DNA of 64,000 nt, taken from an uncultured Pirellula sp. Its GTDB lineage: Bacteria > Planctomycetota > Planctomycetia > Pirellulales > Pirellulaceae. Positions 9,851 through 18,598 of the stretch are shown here, in pieces. The notes below the pieces were generated by a model, which worked only from the letters and a program-made list of their open reading frames with translations, was not told the origin of the DNA and made no database searches. The DNA lies in the NCBI GenBank assembly GCA_903892355.1, contig CAITIE010000052.1, positions 186,001-250,000 on the forward strand. The letters are read 5' to 3'. Positions within the stretch are counted from its first letter, which is position 1, and each line of letters starts with the position of its first letter. The translations under genes and the position numbers were made by a program.

Positions 9851-11962
9851 CTACTTCATCAATTCCTGCTTGAGGAATGTGTAAGCGAGGGCCTGCATGA
9901 ATGCCGACTGTCGATTGTTCGCCGCACCACCGTGTCCACCTTCGATGTTCTCGTAATACCAAACTGGGTGGCCTTGCGATTCCATCTTCGCCATCATTTT
10001 TCTGGCGTGGCCTGGATGAACGCGGTCATCTCGAGTCGAAGTCGTGAAGAGAACTTTTGGATACTTTTTGTCTTCCTTCACATTCTGATAGGGCGAGAAT
10101 TTTTGGATGTAACTCCATTGTTCAGGGATATCAGGATTCCCATACTCGGCCATCCACGAAGCACCGGCCAGAAGTTTGTTGTAGCGACGCATATCCAAGA
10201 GAGGGACTTGGCAAACGGCAGCCTCGAAGAGATTGGGGTACAGAGTCACCATATTCCCGACCAAAAGACCTCCATTGGAACCACCTTGGATTCCCAATCG
10301 TTCCTTTCGGGTTATTTTTAGAGCGACCAGATCCTTCGCGACGGCCGCAAAATCCTCATAGGCCTTAAGCCGGTTCTCCTTGAGTGCCGCTTGGTGCCAT
10401 CGCGGGCCGTACTCACCACCCCCTCGGATATTTGCGACAACATAAACGCCACCCTGAGTCAACCAAGCTCGGCCGACGCTGGCGCTGTAGTTGGGTTGAA
10501 GCGATATCTCAAATCCACCATAGCCATATAGCAACGTGGCATGATCTCCGGTCGGTTTCAAGTCCGCCTGGGAGACCATGAAGTAAGGGACTCGCGTTCC
10601 GTCGGCGCTCGTCGCGAAATGCTGGCTGATTTCCAAGCCCTTAGGATCAAAGAAATTGGGAAGTCGCTTCAATTCGACCGGATCGCTTCCGATCGTTCCC
10701 ATGGAAAGTGTGGTTGGATTCAGGTAGTCGGTCGCGGTCATGAAAAAGTCATTGGACTCGTCAGAGTCCACAGCCGTAACATTGACGGTGCCGAAACTCG
10801 GGGCGCCTCGCAACGGTTCCTTGCTCCAACCTTTGTCGGTCGACTTGAGCACGTAGATTCGATTCTTTACGTCTTCGAGCACGTTGATAAACATCGCATC
10901 TTTCGTAAAACCGAAGCTCGAAAGCGCCGTGGTATCGGTCGGTGCAAACAGAGTATCGAACGAGCGTTTACCAGCCATGAAGTCATCGAATTTCGTCACC
11001 AGTAACGAGCCGGCCGCGTACTTGTTATCGCCGACGGTCCACGGTTCTCTCAGTTCCACCAACAAATACTGGTGGAAGACGGACTTGTTGGCTGTGTTCG
11101 GTACATCGATCTTGACGAGGTCTTTGCGGTCCTTCAGCCAGTACAATTCATCGTTGTAAAACGCGATGTTTCGGGTCACAAAGTCCCGTTCAAAACCGGG
11201 TGAATCATCGTGAGCAGCACCGATCGACATATCGGTAGCGGTTCCTTCGTAAACGGTGACCGCTTCTTCCATGGGCTTTCCTCGGGTCCAGATTTTCGCG
11301 ATGCGAGGATACCCCGAATCGGTCATCGTTCCGGCACCGAAGTCAGTCGAAACGAACACATGATCGAGATCGATCCATGACATACCACCTTTGGATTCCG
11401 GACGCTTAAAGCCGTCTGCGATGAACTCTTTCTTAACGAGGTCGAACTCGCGAGTCACATCGGCATCCGCTCCACCGCGAGACAAGGTCACCAGTGCTCG
11501 CGTGTAGTCAGGACGCAGCAACGAGGCTCCTTTCCACACCCAGTTTTCACCCTCGGTTTTCCCGAGAGCATCAAGGTCCAGGAGAACTTCCCAAACGGGT
11601 TCAGCCTTCTTGTACTCGGACAGAGTGGTACGGCGCCATAGTCCGCGTTCGTTGGTCTTATCTCGCCAAAAATTGTAGTAAAAATCGCCATTCTTTGCGA
11701 CGAATGGGATTCGGGCATTCGAGTCCAGGATCTCCAATAGATCATTGCGCAACTTCTCAAAGCTCGCGTCCGATTCAATCCGTTGTTTCGCTTTCTCGTT
11801 TCGAGCTTTTACCCAATCAAGTGCCTTTTCGCCAGAAACGTCTTCTAGCCACACATGAGGATCCTCCGTGGTCGAGGTGGTTGAGGCGTCTTGTGACACA
11901 GCCAGTGGGTTCCCTAAGAGAGTGAAAAGTAACAAGGCCGAGTAAATGATTTTTTTCTTCAT
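9851..11962 (-). CDS. Prolyl oligopeptidase family serine peptidase (S9A)
   Basis: A 703-residue exported peptidase. A signal peptide (MKKKIIYSALLLFTLLG, cut near AVSQ) is followed by the S9A N-terminal propeller beginning DPHVWLEDVSG, then the alpha/beta hydrolase domain. The catalytic triad can be placed: Ser562 in GGSNGG, Asp646 in RDDRVHPGHA, His677 in EGGHGG. Family members hydrolyse short Pro-containing peptides after Pro. Length fits the family. Because of the leader, it probably works in the periplasm on imported peptides rather than in the cytoplasm. It is followed closely by a small membrane protein gene. Confidence 0.93.
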   Translation of the reverse strand: MKKKIIYSALLLFTLLGNPLAVSQDASTTSTTEDPHVWLEDVSGEKALDWVKARNEKAKQRIESDASFEKLRNDLLEILDSNARIPFVAKNGDFYYNFWRDKTNERGLWRRTTLSEYKKAEPVWEVLLDLDALGKTEGENWVWKGASLLRPDYTRALVTLSRGGADADVTREFDLVKKEFIADGFKRPESKGGMSWIDLDHVFVSTDFGAGTMTDSGYPRIAKIWTRGKPMEEAVTVYEGTATDMSIGAAHDDSPGFERDFVTRNIAFYNDELYWLKDRKDLVKIDVPNTANKSVFHQYLLVELREPWTVGDNKYAAGSLLVTKFDDFMAGKRSFDTLFAPTDTTALSSFGFTKDAMFINVLEDVKNRIYVLKSTDKGWSKEPLRGAPSFGTVNVTAVDSDESNDFFMTATDYLNPTTLSMGTIGSDPVELKRLPNFFDPKGLEISQHFATSADGTRVPYFMVSQADLKPTGDHATLLYGYGGFEISLQPNYSASVGRAWLTQGGVYVVANIRGGGEYGPRWHQAALKENRLKAYEDFAAVAKDLVALKITRKERLGIQGGSNGGLLVGNMVTLYPNLFEAAVCQVPLLDMRRYNKLLAGASWMAEYGNPDIPEQWSYIQKFSPYQNVKEDKKYPKVLFTTSTRDDRVHPGHARKMMAKMESQGHPVWYYENIEGGHGGAANNRQSAFMQALAYTFLKQELMK

Positions 11963-12053
11963 GGCGATAGAGGTTGGAGGTTGGAACCGTGCAACGCACG
12001 AGGAGGATTGGTCGTTGGATTTTACCGTTTCAACGGGCTCGGTAGTTGATGGG

Positions 12054-13526
12054 TTACTTTAGTTCAATGTCGACCCATACCAAATGATGGTCAGAGGCGG
12101 AGGTCAATTCATTGGCCGCGGCAGACTCGCTCGCACTGGGCCAGTAGACCCCGCTCGCGATGACTTTGCAATTGGCCGATGGCAACACAAAATCGATCCT
12201 TAAATTACCAGGGTTCTTGTCGTTAAAGTCCCCGGTATCGTGCGCCGGATTGCCACGATGCTTGGTGTTAGCGCCGGCAGATTTCTCGGCCGCATCGACA
12301 GCACCTCGACTCGAAGGTGCGTCGTACTTTGCGATGTTCGGATGGTCGATCAAGGACCGGATTGCTTCGGACCGGCCATCACCGTCCAATGGGTCGGAGT
12401 TCAAATCCCCGACGATGACGAAATGTGAACCCGACGGAATCGGTCCTTGGGTTCCCGCATCATCGACAAGGTAGGCTCCTCTGGATTCGTCAGATATATA
12501 ATCCCTTAACAATCGAATCTCATCGTGATTGCGGCAACCATTCCTGTCCTCGGCTCCATCGAATACCGGAGGTGTCGGGTGTGACGCGAGGATGTGCAGT
12601 CGAGCCCCCTGAATTTCGATCGGAACATCCCAGTGGGATTTTGAGCTGAGCCTCAACTGTTCCCACACCTCGTCGCCATGAAACCACTTCCCATCGCCAT
12701 CGCTTTCAAGAACAGAAGATTCCGATTTCTTTGGGTTGCTCGGAAGCTTAGGGCGAAGTGCTTCGGGCATTTTGCTCCACAGAAACTTCTGAAACGTTCG
12801 AACCTCCCCGGATACGATGGGGTACCGGCTGTACACGGCCATTCCGTATTGCCCAGGAAACGCACCGTATCCCCAAGCATCATCCGGGTCATGGATTCGG
12901 CCGTTGTTATTTAGATCCAGCCCTGAGTCGACACCGGTGTTGACTGGACCCGAATAGACATACCGCAATTCGCGATCTGGAATATTTGCATCGGATTGAT
13001 CTGAAGCGGGCGATCTCGATTCAGGCTGACTAACACGAAGATAACGATCCAAGAAGAGCTTGGCGGTCGTGCCGTCGTAATCTAGCTCATTGACCAACAA
13101 GATATCGGGAGCAACGTTCTGCACAATCGCGGCGATGCGACGAGCTTGATCATCCCCTTTCGCGAGATCCTGCGCCAACTCACCGGCTTTCTTTCGGTTC
13201 AAGGCCACATTAAATGTAGCAATTCGCAGCGTTGACTTGGGTGGAGAGGGCACCAAAACTGCAGCTGCACCACTTCGCTTCTCTCCTGCGCCTGGATCAA
13301 GACCACTGGGGCCCTGAGCATTGCAAACGCCGACGAGCGCGAACGCACTTAGGGCAATTCGGGGCCAGGCGCACCTCGGGATTGGGCTGCCAACGAACGA
13401 TCCGACTCGGGTGGATCTGTTCTCATTTACGTTCGTTTGCACACGAGGAACGTGACCAACCGGCAACAGAGCGGCCGGTGTTAAAACTTTCAGGCTAAAG
13501 CTCATCGGCGTCGTCTTTCCATTCAT
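12054..13526 (-). CDS. Exported endonuclease/exonuclease/phosphatase family protein
   Basis: A 490-residue protein with the EEP (DNase I-like) fold. Landmarks are RIATFNVALN at the start of the domain, LLVNELDYDG (metal-binding Glu), IVGDLNSDP (Asp/Asn pair) and the C-terminal SDHHLVWVDIEL (catalytic His). About 90 residues of leader precede the domain, including a hydrophobic stretch ending in CNAQ, so the true start may be internal to the frame. Substrate cannot be deduced; the family includes nucleases and phosphoesterases, and exported planctomycete members probably scavenge phosphate or nucleic acid. Confidence 0.82.
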   Translation of the reverse strand: MNGKTTPMSFSLKVLTPAALLPVGHVPRVQTNVNENRSTRVGSFVGSPIPRCAWPRIALSAFALVGVCNAQGPSGLDPGAGEKRSGAAAVLVPSPPKSTLRIATFNVALNRKKAGELAQDLAKGDDQARRIAAIVQNVAPDILLVNELDYDGTTAKLFLDRYLRVSQPESRSPASDQSDANIPDRELRYVYSGPVNTGVDSGLDLNNNGRIHDPDDAWGYGAFPGQYGMAVYSRYPIVSGEVRTFQKFLWSKMPEALRPKLPSNPKKSESSVLESDGDGKWFHGDEVWEQLRLSSKSHWDVPIEIQGARLHILASHPTPPVFDGAEDRNGCRNHDEIRLLRDYISDESRGAYLVDDAGTQGPIPSGSHFVIVGDLNSDPLDGDGRSEAIRSLIDHPNIAKYDAPSSRGAVDAAEKSAGANTKHRGNPAHDTGDFNDKNPGNLRIDFVLPSANCKVIASGVYWPSASESAAANELTSASDHHLVWVDIELK

Positions 13527-13579
13527 ACGTTGTCCCTTGGACTATGGAGCTGTCTGCAGACCTGGTAGCGAGGGCTAGG

Positions 13580-13822
13580 CTAAACGTCTCCATCTCCAAC
13601 CCGTTTTTCGATCGAACGGACCAATTCGGCGGCTTCTTGGAGACTCGCGATCAGTCGGGTAAAGGTACCCTCGGTATCCAGGAAATTCTCTTGCATAAAT
13701 TTTTCAGCGGTCGCATCGCTCCATGAGTCTTTCACGTTTGCCACCGCTTCACGCCATGCATTGAGATCGCTCTGCAAGCGGCTTTTGCAGCCGATGATAT
13801 CCGTCCTGCATCGCAGACTCAT
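13580..13822 (-). CDS. Small helical protein, unknown
   Basis: An 80-residue, probably all-helical cytoplasmic protein. The sequence DSWSDATAEKFMQENF followed by a leucine-rich helix (RLIASLQEAAELV) recalls the size and helix-turn-helix layout of WXG100-like proteins, but no secretion genes are nearby and the match is only by eye. It sits in the minus-strand run between the TIM-barrel gene and the endonuclease-fold gene, with its own gaps on both sides. The function is not known. Confidence 0.5.
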   Translation of the reverse strand: MSLRCRTDIIGCKSRLQSDLNAWREAVANVKDSWSDATAEKFMQENFLDTEGTFTRLIASLQEAAELVRSIEKRVGDGDV

Positions 13823-13906
13823 TTTCTTGAAGGCTTTCTTTGGAGATCAAGGAGCTTTGATTTTCACACACATTGGCATTTCGAATGGACGTTTTTAAAG
13901 AACGTT

Positions 13907-14842
13907 TTAAGGTTTACTCGCAGCGATTTCCTTGGCCACGGTCCGCAGTCCGTCCAAGTTTTCTTTGAGTCGGACCATCGCATCAAGGTCGGTATGATTG
14001 AGAATTCCGACGGGACCTTGAAATCCCGTTTTCCCGATCAGTTGGATCACTTCACGGTCGCGATCGCCTTGACCGATCGGCAAGATCTTTTTCCCGAGTC
14101 GTTCGCCATCGGTTTGCATTCCGTTCAAATTGATGGCCAACAGATAGGGCTGGATGGTTTTCAGAATCGAAGGAAGCCGATCCAGCTGGTCATGAGCGTG
14201 GTGCAGGTTGTACACGATTCCGACGTTGGGCATATCGATCGCATTAATCAATCGGACTTGATTCTCCGGAATACCGAACCATGCTCCATGGTTATAAAGA
14301 GCAACTTGGCATCCTGCATCTTGGGCGGCCGCAGCGATTTCACGGATCCGCTTGACCTCACTCTCGATGAATGCTTTCGTTTGCTCTTCATTCATGGCTG
14401 GATCACCGCCCCCCATGACCCAAAGCTGAGGATGAATTTCGTGCTTCTTGATCAAGCTCAAAATATGCTTGGCCTCGTCGTTGAGTACGGTTGGAAACCA
14501 CCAAGCGGTGAACTCGATACCATGCTTTTTCATGGTGGCGATTTCTTCGTCGAACGACGGGACATGCTCCGCGCGATAGTCGTAAGCTAGTTTTCGAATA
14601 CCCAATTCATCGAGCATTTGAGCGCGTTGCTCCGGCGTCCGCTTTTGGGAGTCGAAAGGGACGATGCACCAAGCGACCAAGTTTTCATCACGAAACATGG
14701 CCCCTTGGAACTCTTGGCCGCGTGCTGTCAGCCCAACCAGCAGTGAGGAGAAACCAGCCAGTAGCACGATAGCGGCAGAAAGGCTCCCGATACGCTGGCA
14801 TCGGAAAGAGGCGGTAATTTCGAGGAATTGAGTTTGAAGCAT
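13907..14842 (-). CDS. Exported sugar-phosphate isomerase/epimerase-like TIM barrel
   Basis: A 311-residue protein (from the ATG at 14842) of the xylose isomerase-like TIM-barrel superfamily. A leader of about 45 residues with a hydrophobic core (LSAAIVLLAGFSSLLVG) ends in ARGQ. Barrel features: AWCIVPFDSQKRTPEQRAQ, the GIEFTAWWFP strand, and ALYNHGAWFG and VGIVYNLHHAH carrying candidate metal ligands (His/Glu/Asp). Planctomycetes hold many exported members of this family; substrates are mostly unknown, with sugar or inositol derivatives expected. A longer frame reaches 15016, but the extra residues lack signal-peptide character. A 17-base near-palindrome (13889-13905) follows the stop codon. 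Confidence 0.8.
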   Translation of the reverse strand: MLQTQFLEITASFRCQRIGSLSAAIVLLAGFSSLLVGLTARGQEFQGAMFRDENLVAWCIVPFDSQKRTPEQRAQMLDELGIRKLAYDYRAEHVPSFDEEIATMKKHGIEFTAWWFPTVLNDEAKHILSLIKKHEIHPQLWVMGGGDPAMNEEQTKAFIESEVKRIREIAAAAQDAGCQVALYNHGAWFGIPENQVRLINAIDMPNVGIVYNLHHAHDQLDRLPSILKTIQPYLLAINLNGMQTDGERLGKKILPIGQGDRDREVIQLIGKTGFQGPVGILNHTDLDAMVRLKENLDGLRTVAKEIAASKP

Positions 14843-15207
14843 GGGGAGGTTGCGGATTGAGGTTCGAGGTGATTTGCAACGTGACGAAGAAGGTTCGCCG
14901 TGTGGTGGGGCCAGGATGTATTTTACGAGCGGCAAAAACATCGAAGCGGTGTGAACCGGACAAGTTTTCGGATAAGTTTCCTCATATGTTTTCTGGCCGA
15001 TACGACAGGAATTCAAGGGTTTGGGGGACTAACCTCTTCAAAAACTCCCAAGATCGGCCACTTTGCGATCATTTGGCGACCGCAGGTCCCAATTCCTCCG
15101 AACTGCTCCCCCAAGAGCAGTTGTGCATCTCAGGGTTGGTGAATACATTTTGAAGGTTATTTTTCCTCTCCGTCCTACCCCGCTACAACTCATTTTCTAA
15201 GCAAACT
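14843..15207. other. Divergent intergenic region before icd
   Basis: A 365-base gap between the divergent TIM-barrel gene and icd. It must carry both promoters, but I could not pick convincing -35/-10 pairs by eye. No repeat, stable hairpin or likely small gene was seen. Confidence 0.4.
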
Positions 15208-16662
15208 ATGTCATCAGCAACTCCCATCACGGTCGCTTACGGCGACGGTATCGGTCCCGAGATCATGGAAGCCACCCTGCACATCATCGAAGAGGCAGGG
15301 GCTCGTTTGGAAAAACATGTCATCGAGATTGGTGAGAAGCTGTATCTCCAAGGAAATAGCGCAGGGATTGAACCTGGAGCGTTTGAGAGCCTTCGCCAAA
15401 CCCGCGTGTTTTTAAAGGCGCCCATCACCACCCCACAAGGCGGTGGTTTCAAGTCGCTGAACGTGACAACTCGGAAAGCGTTCGGGTTGTACGCAAACAT
15501 CCGCCCATGCTTGAGCTACGATCCATTCGTCCGCACCAAGCATCCCAAAATGGATGTGGTCATCGTTCGTGAAAACGAAGAAGATCTTTACGCGGGTATC
15601 GAGCATCGCCAAACCTACGATGTCATGCAGTGCTTGAAACTGATCTCGCGACCAGGTACCGAAAAGATTGTTCGGTACGCGTTCGAGTACGCTCGCGCCT
15701 ACGGTCGCAAAAAGGTGACCTGCTTCACCAAAGACAACATCATGAAGCTCACCGATGGTCTTTTCCATAAAGTCTTCGATGAGATCGCAGCCGAATACAA
15801 GGACATCGAAAACGAGCATTGGATCGTCGACATCGGTGCTGCCAAGCTCGCGGATACCCCTGAGGCGTTCGACGTTATCGTGATGCCGAATCTGTACGGC
15901 GATATTCTGTCCGACGTTGCAGCACAAATTGCAGGCTCCGTCGGTTTGGCAGGAAGTGCAAACATCGGGGACGGTTGCGCTATGTTCGAAGCAATCCACG
16001 GATCGGCTCCACGCCGCGCTGGCCAGAACTTGGCCAACCCATCTGGATTGTTCCTCGGCGCCGTTCAAATGTTGGTTCACATCGGACAAGCCGACGTGGC
16101 CGAACGGGCCCACAACGCTTGGCTGAAAACCATCGAAGATGGTGTGCACACCTACGACATCTTCAAGGAAGGTGTTTCCAAGGAGAAAGTGGGAACCAAA
16201 GAGTTCGCGAAAGCCGTTGTAGCCCGTCTTGGCAAGAAGCCTGAGATTCTCAAGTCGGTCGACTACAGCCGTGCTCCTCGTCGGCCGCTGACCGAGCGAC
16301 CTCCATACGTTCGCTCCACCGAAAAACGAGAATGCGTTGGCGCCGACGTCTTTATTGCCTGGACCGGCACCCCCAACGATCTCGCAGCCAAACTGCAACC
16401 GCTGGCTGGTGATGGCATGAACTTTGAAATGATTTCCAATCGAGGCATGAAGGTTTGGCCAGGCGGAATGCCTGAAACATTCACGGTCGACGTTAGCCGA
16501 TGCCGATTCGTGATTCCAGAAGGTACGGCAGGGACCGTCAGCCACAAATCGATCATCGCTCTTCTCGATCGGGTTACCAACGCCGGGCTCGAGTTTGTCA
16601 AGTTCGAAGGTCTGTACAATTTCGATGGCAAACCAGGGTTCTCTCGAGGCCAAGGTCAGTAG
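15208..16662 (+). CDS. icd: NADP-type isocitrate dehydrogenase, long Thermus-like form
   Basis: Oxidative decarboxylation of isocitrate to 2-oxoglutarate in the TCA cycle. The 484-residue protein starts with ITVAYGDGIGPEIM and has the substrate/metal signature NLYGDILSDVAAQIAGSVG (about 231-249) and the coenzyme-region HGSAPRRAGQNLANP. Beyond the usual core (about 345 residues) there is an extra C-terminal domain of about 130 residues ending in FEGLYNFDGKPGFSRGQGQ; this layout matches the long isocitrate dehydrogenase of Thermus thermophilus (my recollection of that sequence). Its cofactor preference is inferred. It is followed 31 bases later by an APH-fold kinase gene and may be cotranscribed. 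Confidence 0.92.
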   Translation: MSSATPITVAYGDGIGPEIMEATLHIIEEAGARLEKHVIEIGEKLYLQGNSAGIEPGAFESLRQTRVFLKAPITTPQGGGFKSLNVTTRKAFGLYANIRPCLSYDPFVRTKHPKMDVVIVRENEEDLYAGIEHRQTYDVMQCLKLISRPGTEKIVRYAFEYARAYGRKKVTCFTKDNIMKLTDGLFHKVFDEIAAEYKDIENEHWIVDIGAAKLADTPEAFDVIVMPNLYGDILSDVAAQIAGSVGLAGSANIGDGCAMFEAIHGSAPRRAGQNLANPSGLFLGAVQMLVHIGQADVAERAHNAWLKTIEDGVHTYDIFKEGVSKEKVGTKEFAKAVVARLGKKPEILKSVDYSRAPRRPLTERPPYVRSTEKRECVGADVFIAWTGTPNDLAAKLQPLAGDGMNFEMISNRGMKVWPGGMPETFTVDVSRCRFVIPEGTAGTVSHKSIIALLDRVTNAGLEFVKFEGLYNFDGKPGFSRGQGQ

Positions 16663-16693
16663 ACGCTGACCCGAACGCTTCACAGAAACGAGC

Positions 16694-17800
16694 GTGATTC
16701 CGCAACCCCTCACGGATGAACTGGACCGCCTGTTTGGGAACGGATGGAAATCCGTTCCCATTGGTTCCGGCGGGTTCAGCGGTGCTACCGTCACGAGAAT
16801 CGAATCCGCTCTCGGCACCTACGCGTTGAAACCTCATCCGATCTCATTCTCGGATCGGATTGCTTCGACCCATGCCTTCCAGGAGTTTCTAGCAGCTCGG
16901 ACGGAACTTCCGATCCCGCACCTGCTCCGTTGGTCACGCGGGCGACTTCACTTCAACTCCCCCCAAAAGCACCGCATCGGCAATCGCAACGGGCCCCCCC
17001 AACACCCGGACACTCTTTTTGCCATTGGCGAATACTGCTGGGAATTGACAGACTGGAAGCCTGGAGAGCCGGTCCGCAGTACCGGCTGGATTCGCGATGA
17101 GGCACTCAACAACGTGATCGACGCGATCGCTACGATGCACGCTCACGTGCGTGATTGGGAACTAACATGGGCCGCTCCTGTGGATTGCATCGAGAGAGGA
17201 CTGGAACTGCGCGCTAGCAAACTATCCGACTACATGCAGTCTGGATTCGATCGGTGCAAGACTCACTGGGAGTCGATACCCGATCGGCGAAGCCAACCCG
17301 TCCTGAAATCCCTTGGCCGAATCTTGTCCCTAGCGAGAGCCGTAGGATCACGACTCTACAAGCCGATGCAGGAACTGGCCACGATTCCGGTTCCATCGCA
17401 TTGGATAGCAAGGGATCTCTGGCGCGAGCATTTTCTTTTCGATGGCGACCGAATAACCGGGATCATCGACTTCACTGCATCGAAGATCAGCTGGCCCGGC
17501 CTGGATCTAGCTCGCAGCCTGGGCACGTTTCTTTTGGACGAGGATCCAAGATGGGAAGCCGCGATCGAGCGGTATCGATTTGCAGTGGGGAAACAAGAAA
17601 TCGAGCTTCATGATGTCCGCGTGACACATCGTGTTTCAACGATACTTTCCGCCATGCATTATGTGGAAACAGCATGCCAAAGCACGGAAAGCCCGCAGGC
17701 ATGGAGGCTCATCCGCGAACCGCGCATCGCAGCCCGGATCCTCGAGCTGGAAACATGCATGGATTCTATTGCGAAAGCGATGCAGGTGACGGGCGCATAA
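16694..17800 (+). CDS. Aminoglycoside phosphotransferase-fold kinase with altered motif
   Basis: A 368-residue cytoplasmic protein of the APH/choline-kinase fold, starting at GTG. The N-lobe has a Gly-rich stretch (VPIGSGGFSGATVTRIES) and YALKPHP with the expected ATP-binding Lys. The catalytic loop usually reads HGDxxxxN; here it reads ARDLWREH (Asp241 kept, His and Asn replaced). The later metal motif is ITGIIDFTA with the Asp conserved. The retained Asp residues suggest the protein can still bind Mg-ATP, but the altered loop makes activity uncertain. The acceptor substrate is not known. It lies directly after icd and ends at a hairpin. Confidence 0.75.
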   Translation: MIPQPLTDELDRLFGNGWKSVPIGSGGFSGATVTRIESALGTYALKPHPISFSDRIASTHAFQEFLAARTELPIPHLLRWSRGRLHFNSPQKHRIGNRNGPPQHPDTLFAIGEYCWELTDWKPGEPVRSTGWIRDEALNNVIDAIATMHAHVRDWELTWAAPVDCIERGLELRASKLSDYMQSGFDRCKTHWESIPDRRSQPVLKSLGRILSLARAVGSRLYKPMQELATIPVPSHWIARDLWREHFLFDGDRITGIIDFTASKISWPGLDLARSLGTFLLDEDPRWEAAIERYRFAVGKQEIELHDVRVTHRVSTILSAMHYVETACQSTESPQAWRLIREPRIAARILELETCMDSIAKAMQVTGA

Positions 17801-17832
17801 AAAAACTGCGGGCTATTTTCAGCTCACAGTTT
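17801..17832 (-). terminator. Intrinsic terminator, minus direction
   Basis: A 12-bp stem (17803-17814 with 17821-17832; one mismatch, one G-T pair) and a six-base loop. On the minus strand it is followed by a run of T residues (complement of the A run at 17799-17805). It is correctly placed 79 bases after the stop of the minus gene ending at 17911 and three bases after the stop of the plus kinase gene, so it may serve both convergent transcripts. Confidence 0.6.
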
Positions 17833-17910
17833 GAAATTTAGAAATCCAAGTTCGGACTGCTTGTATCGATAGGGAGTCGATAGGCTCCCGAAACGCTCAA
17901 GCGATCGCCA

Positions 17911-18495
17911 TTATTTGTTCTTCAATCCGGAGATCATGGCTTGGAATGCTTCTCGTTCAGCAGCCACCACTTTCTTAGGGCCGGTCATTTTGATGAAGAC
18001 GGTGCTTCCATCTTTCAGTTCCAAAATCGCGCCGAGCATTGCGTGGTTTTCAAGCTTCTTGGTACCTCCACCTGGCGCGAATGGCCCCCCCATGGACTCC
18101 TTGTACGTTCCCTCGAGCTCCACGATATGGGCAGTTGTCTTTTCGATTTCTTTCTTTTCGACCTTTGCATCCGCTTTCTTCAGACCGTCGAATTGGCCGA
18201 TCCAGCGATCAATGTTCGCTTGAATGCCACCTGTCGCCGACATAATCGTGATACGAGAGGATTCATCTCCCTCGACTGGAGCGCGGAACTCGTATTCGAT
18301 GATGTTCGATTTGGGGGGCATGGTCTTCCAACTCGCAGGCTTGGTCACCACGATTTTTCCGCCTGCCAGACTCAAGGACTCTGTAGCCTTGGCCGATTCC
18401 GCTGAGCCTGCCTTTTCCTGAGCCAGAGCGGTGGGCGAGGAGTAACCGAAAGCGAACGCGAACGCGGCAAAGAGTGCAACAAAAGCAAAACGCAT
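17911..18495 (-). CDS. Exported protein of unknown function
   Basis: A 194-residue protein with a clear signal peptide (MRFAFVALFAAFAFAFGY, cleavage near ALAQ). The mature part has a beta-rich look: SLAGGKIVVTKPASWKTMPP, VEGDESSRITIMSATGG and a C-terminal VFIKMTGPKKVV followed by a helix. This is typical of small conserved hypothetical proteins in planctomycetes that bear no named domain. It stands alone, divergent from nadC, and ends before a good terminator. Confidence 0.7.
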   Translation of the reverse strand: MRFAFVALFAAFAFAFGYSSPTALAQEKAGSAESAKATESLSLAGGKIVVTKPASWKTMPPKSNIIEYEFRAPVEGDESSRITIMSATGGIQANIDRWIGQFDGLKKADAKVEKKEIEKTTAHIVELEGTYKESMGGPFAPGGGTKKLENHAMLGAILELKDGSTVFIKMTGPKKVVAAEREAFQAMISGLKNK

Positions 18496-18598
18496 GAAAA
18501 ATCTCCTGCGGTAAGGGACATCGAATACAGCTGGTTTAGGTACACTATACGCAACGAGTTGAAGCCAACAACCGGAAAGCCCTCAGACAACGAGAATT

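Noticed and set aside
12399-12420. tRNA-like T-arm (GTTCAAAT flanked by complementary bases)
   Set aside because: It is inside the endonuclease-fold gene at the GDLNSDP motif and no anticodon or acceptor arm is present.
13889-13905. Near-palindrome after the TIM-barrel gene considered as a terminator
   Set aside because: It is A/T-rich, has a single-base centre that cannot form a normal loop, and lacks a T tract on the minus strand.
15412-16818. Long minus-strand frame opposite icd (468 codons)
   Set aside because: It is antisense to a well-supported enzyme; the translation has no family features and arises from codon bias on the other strand.
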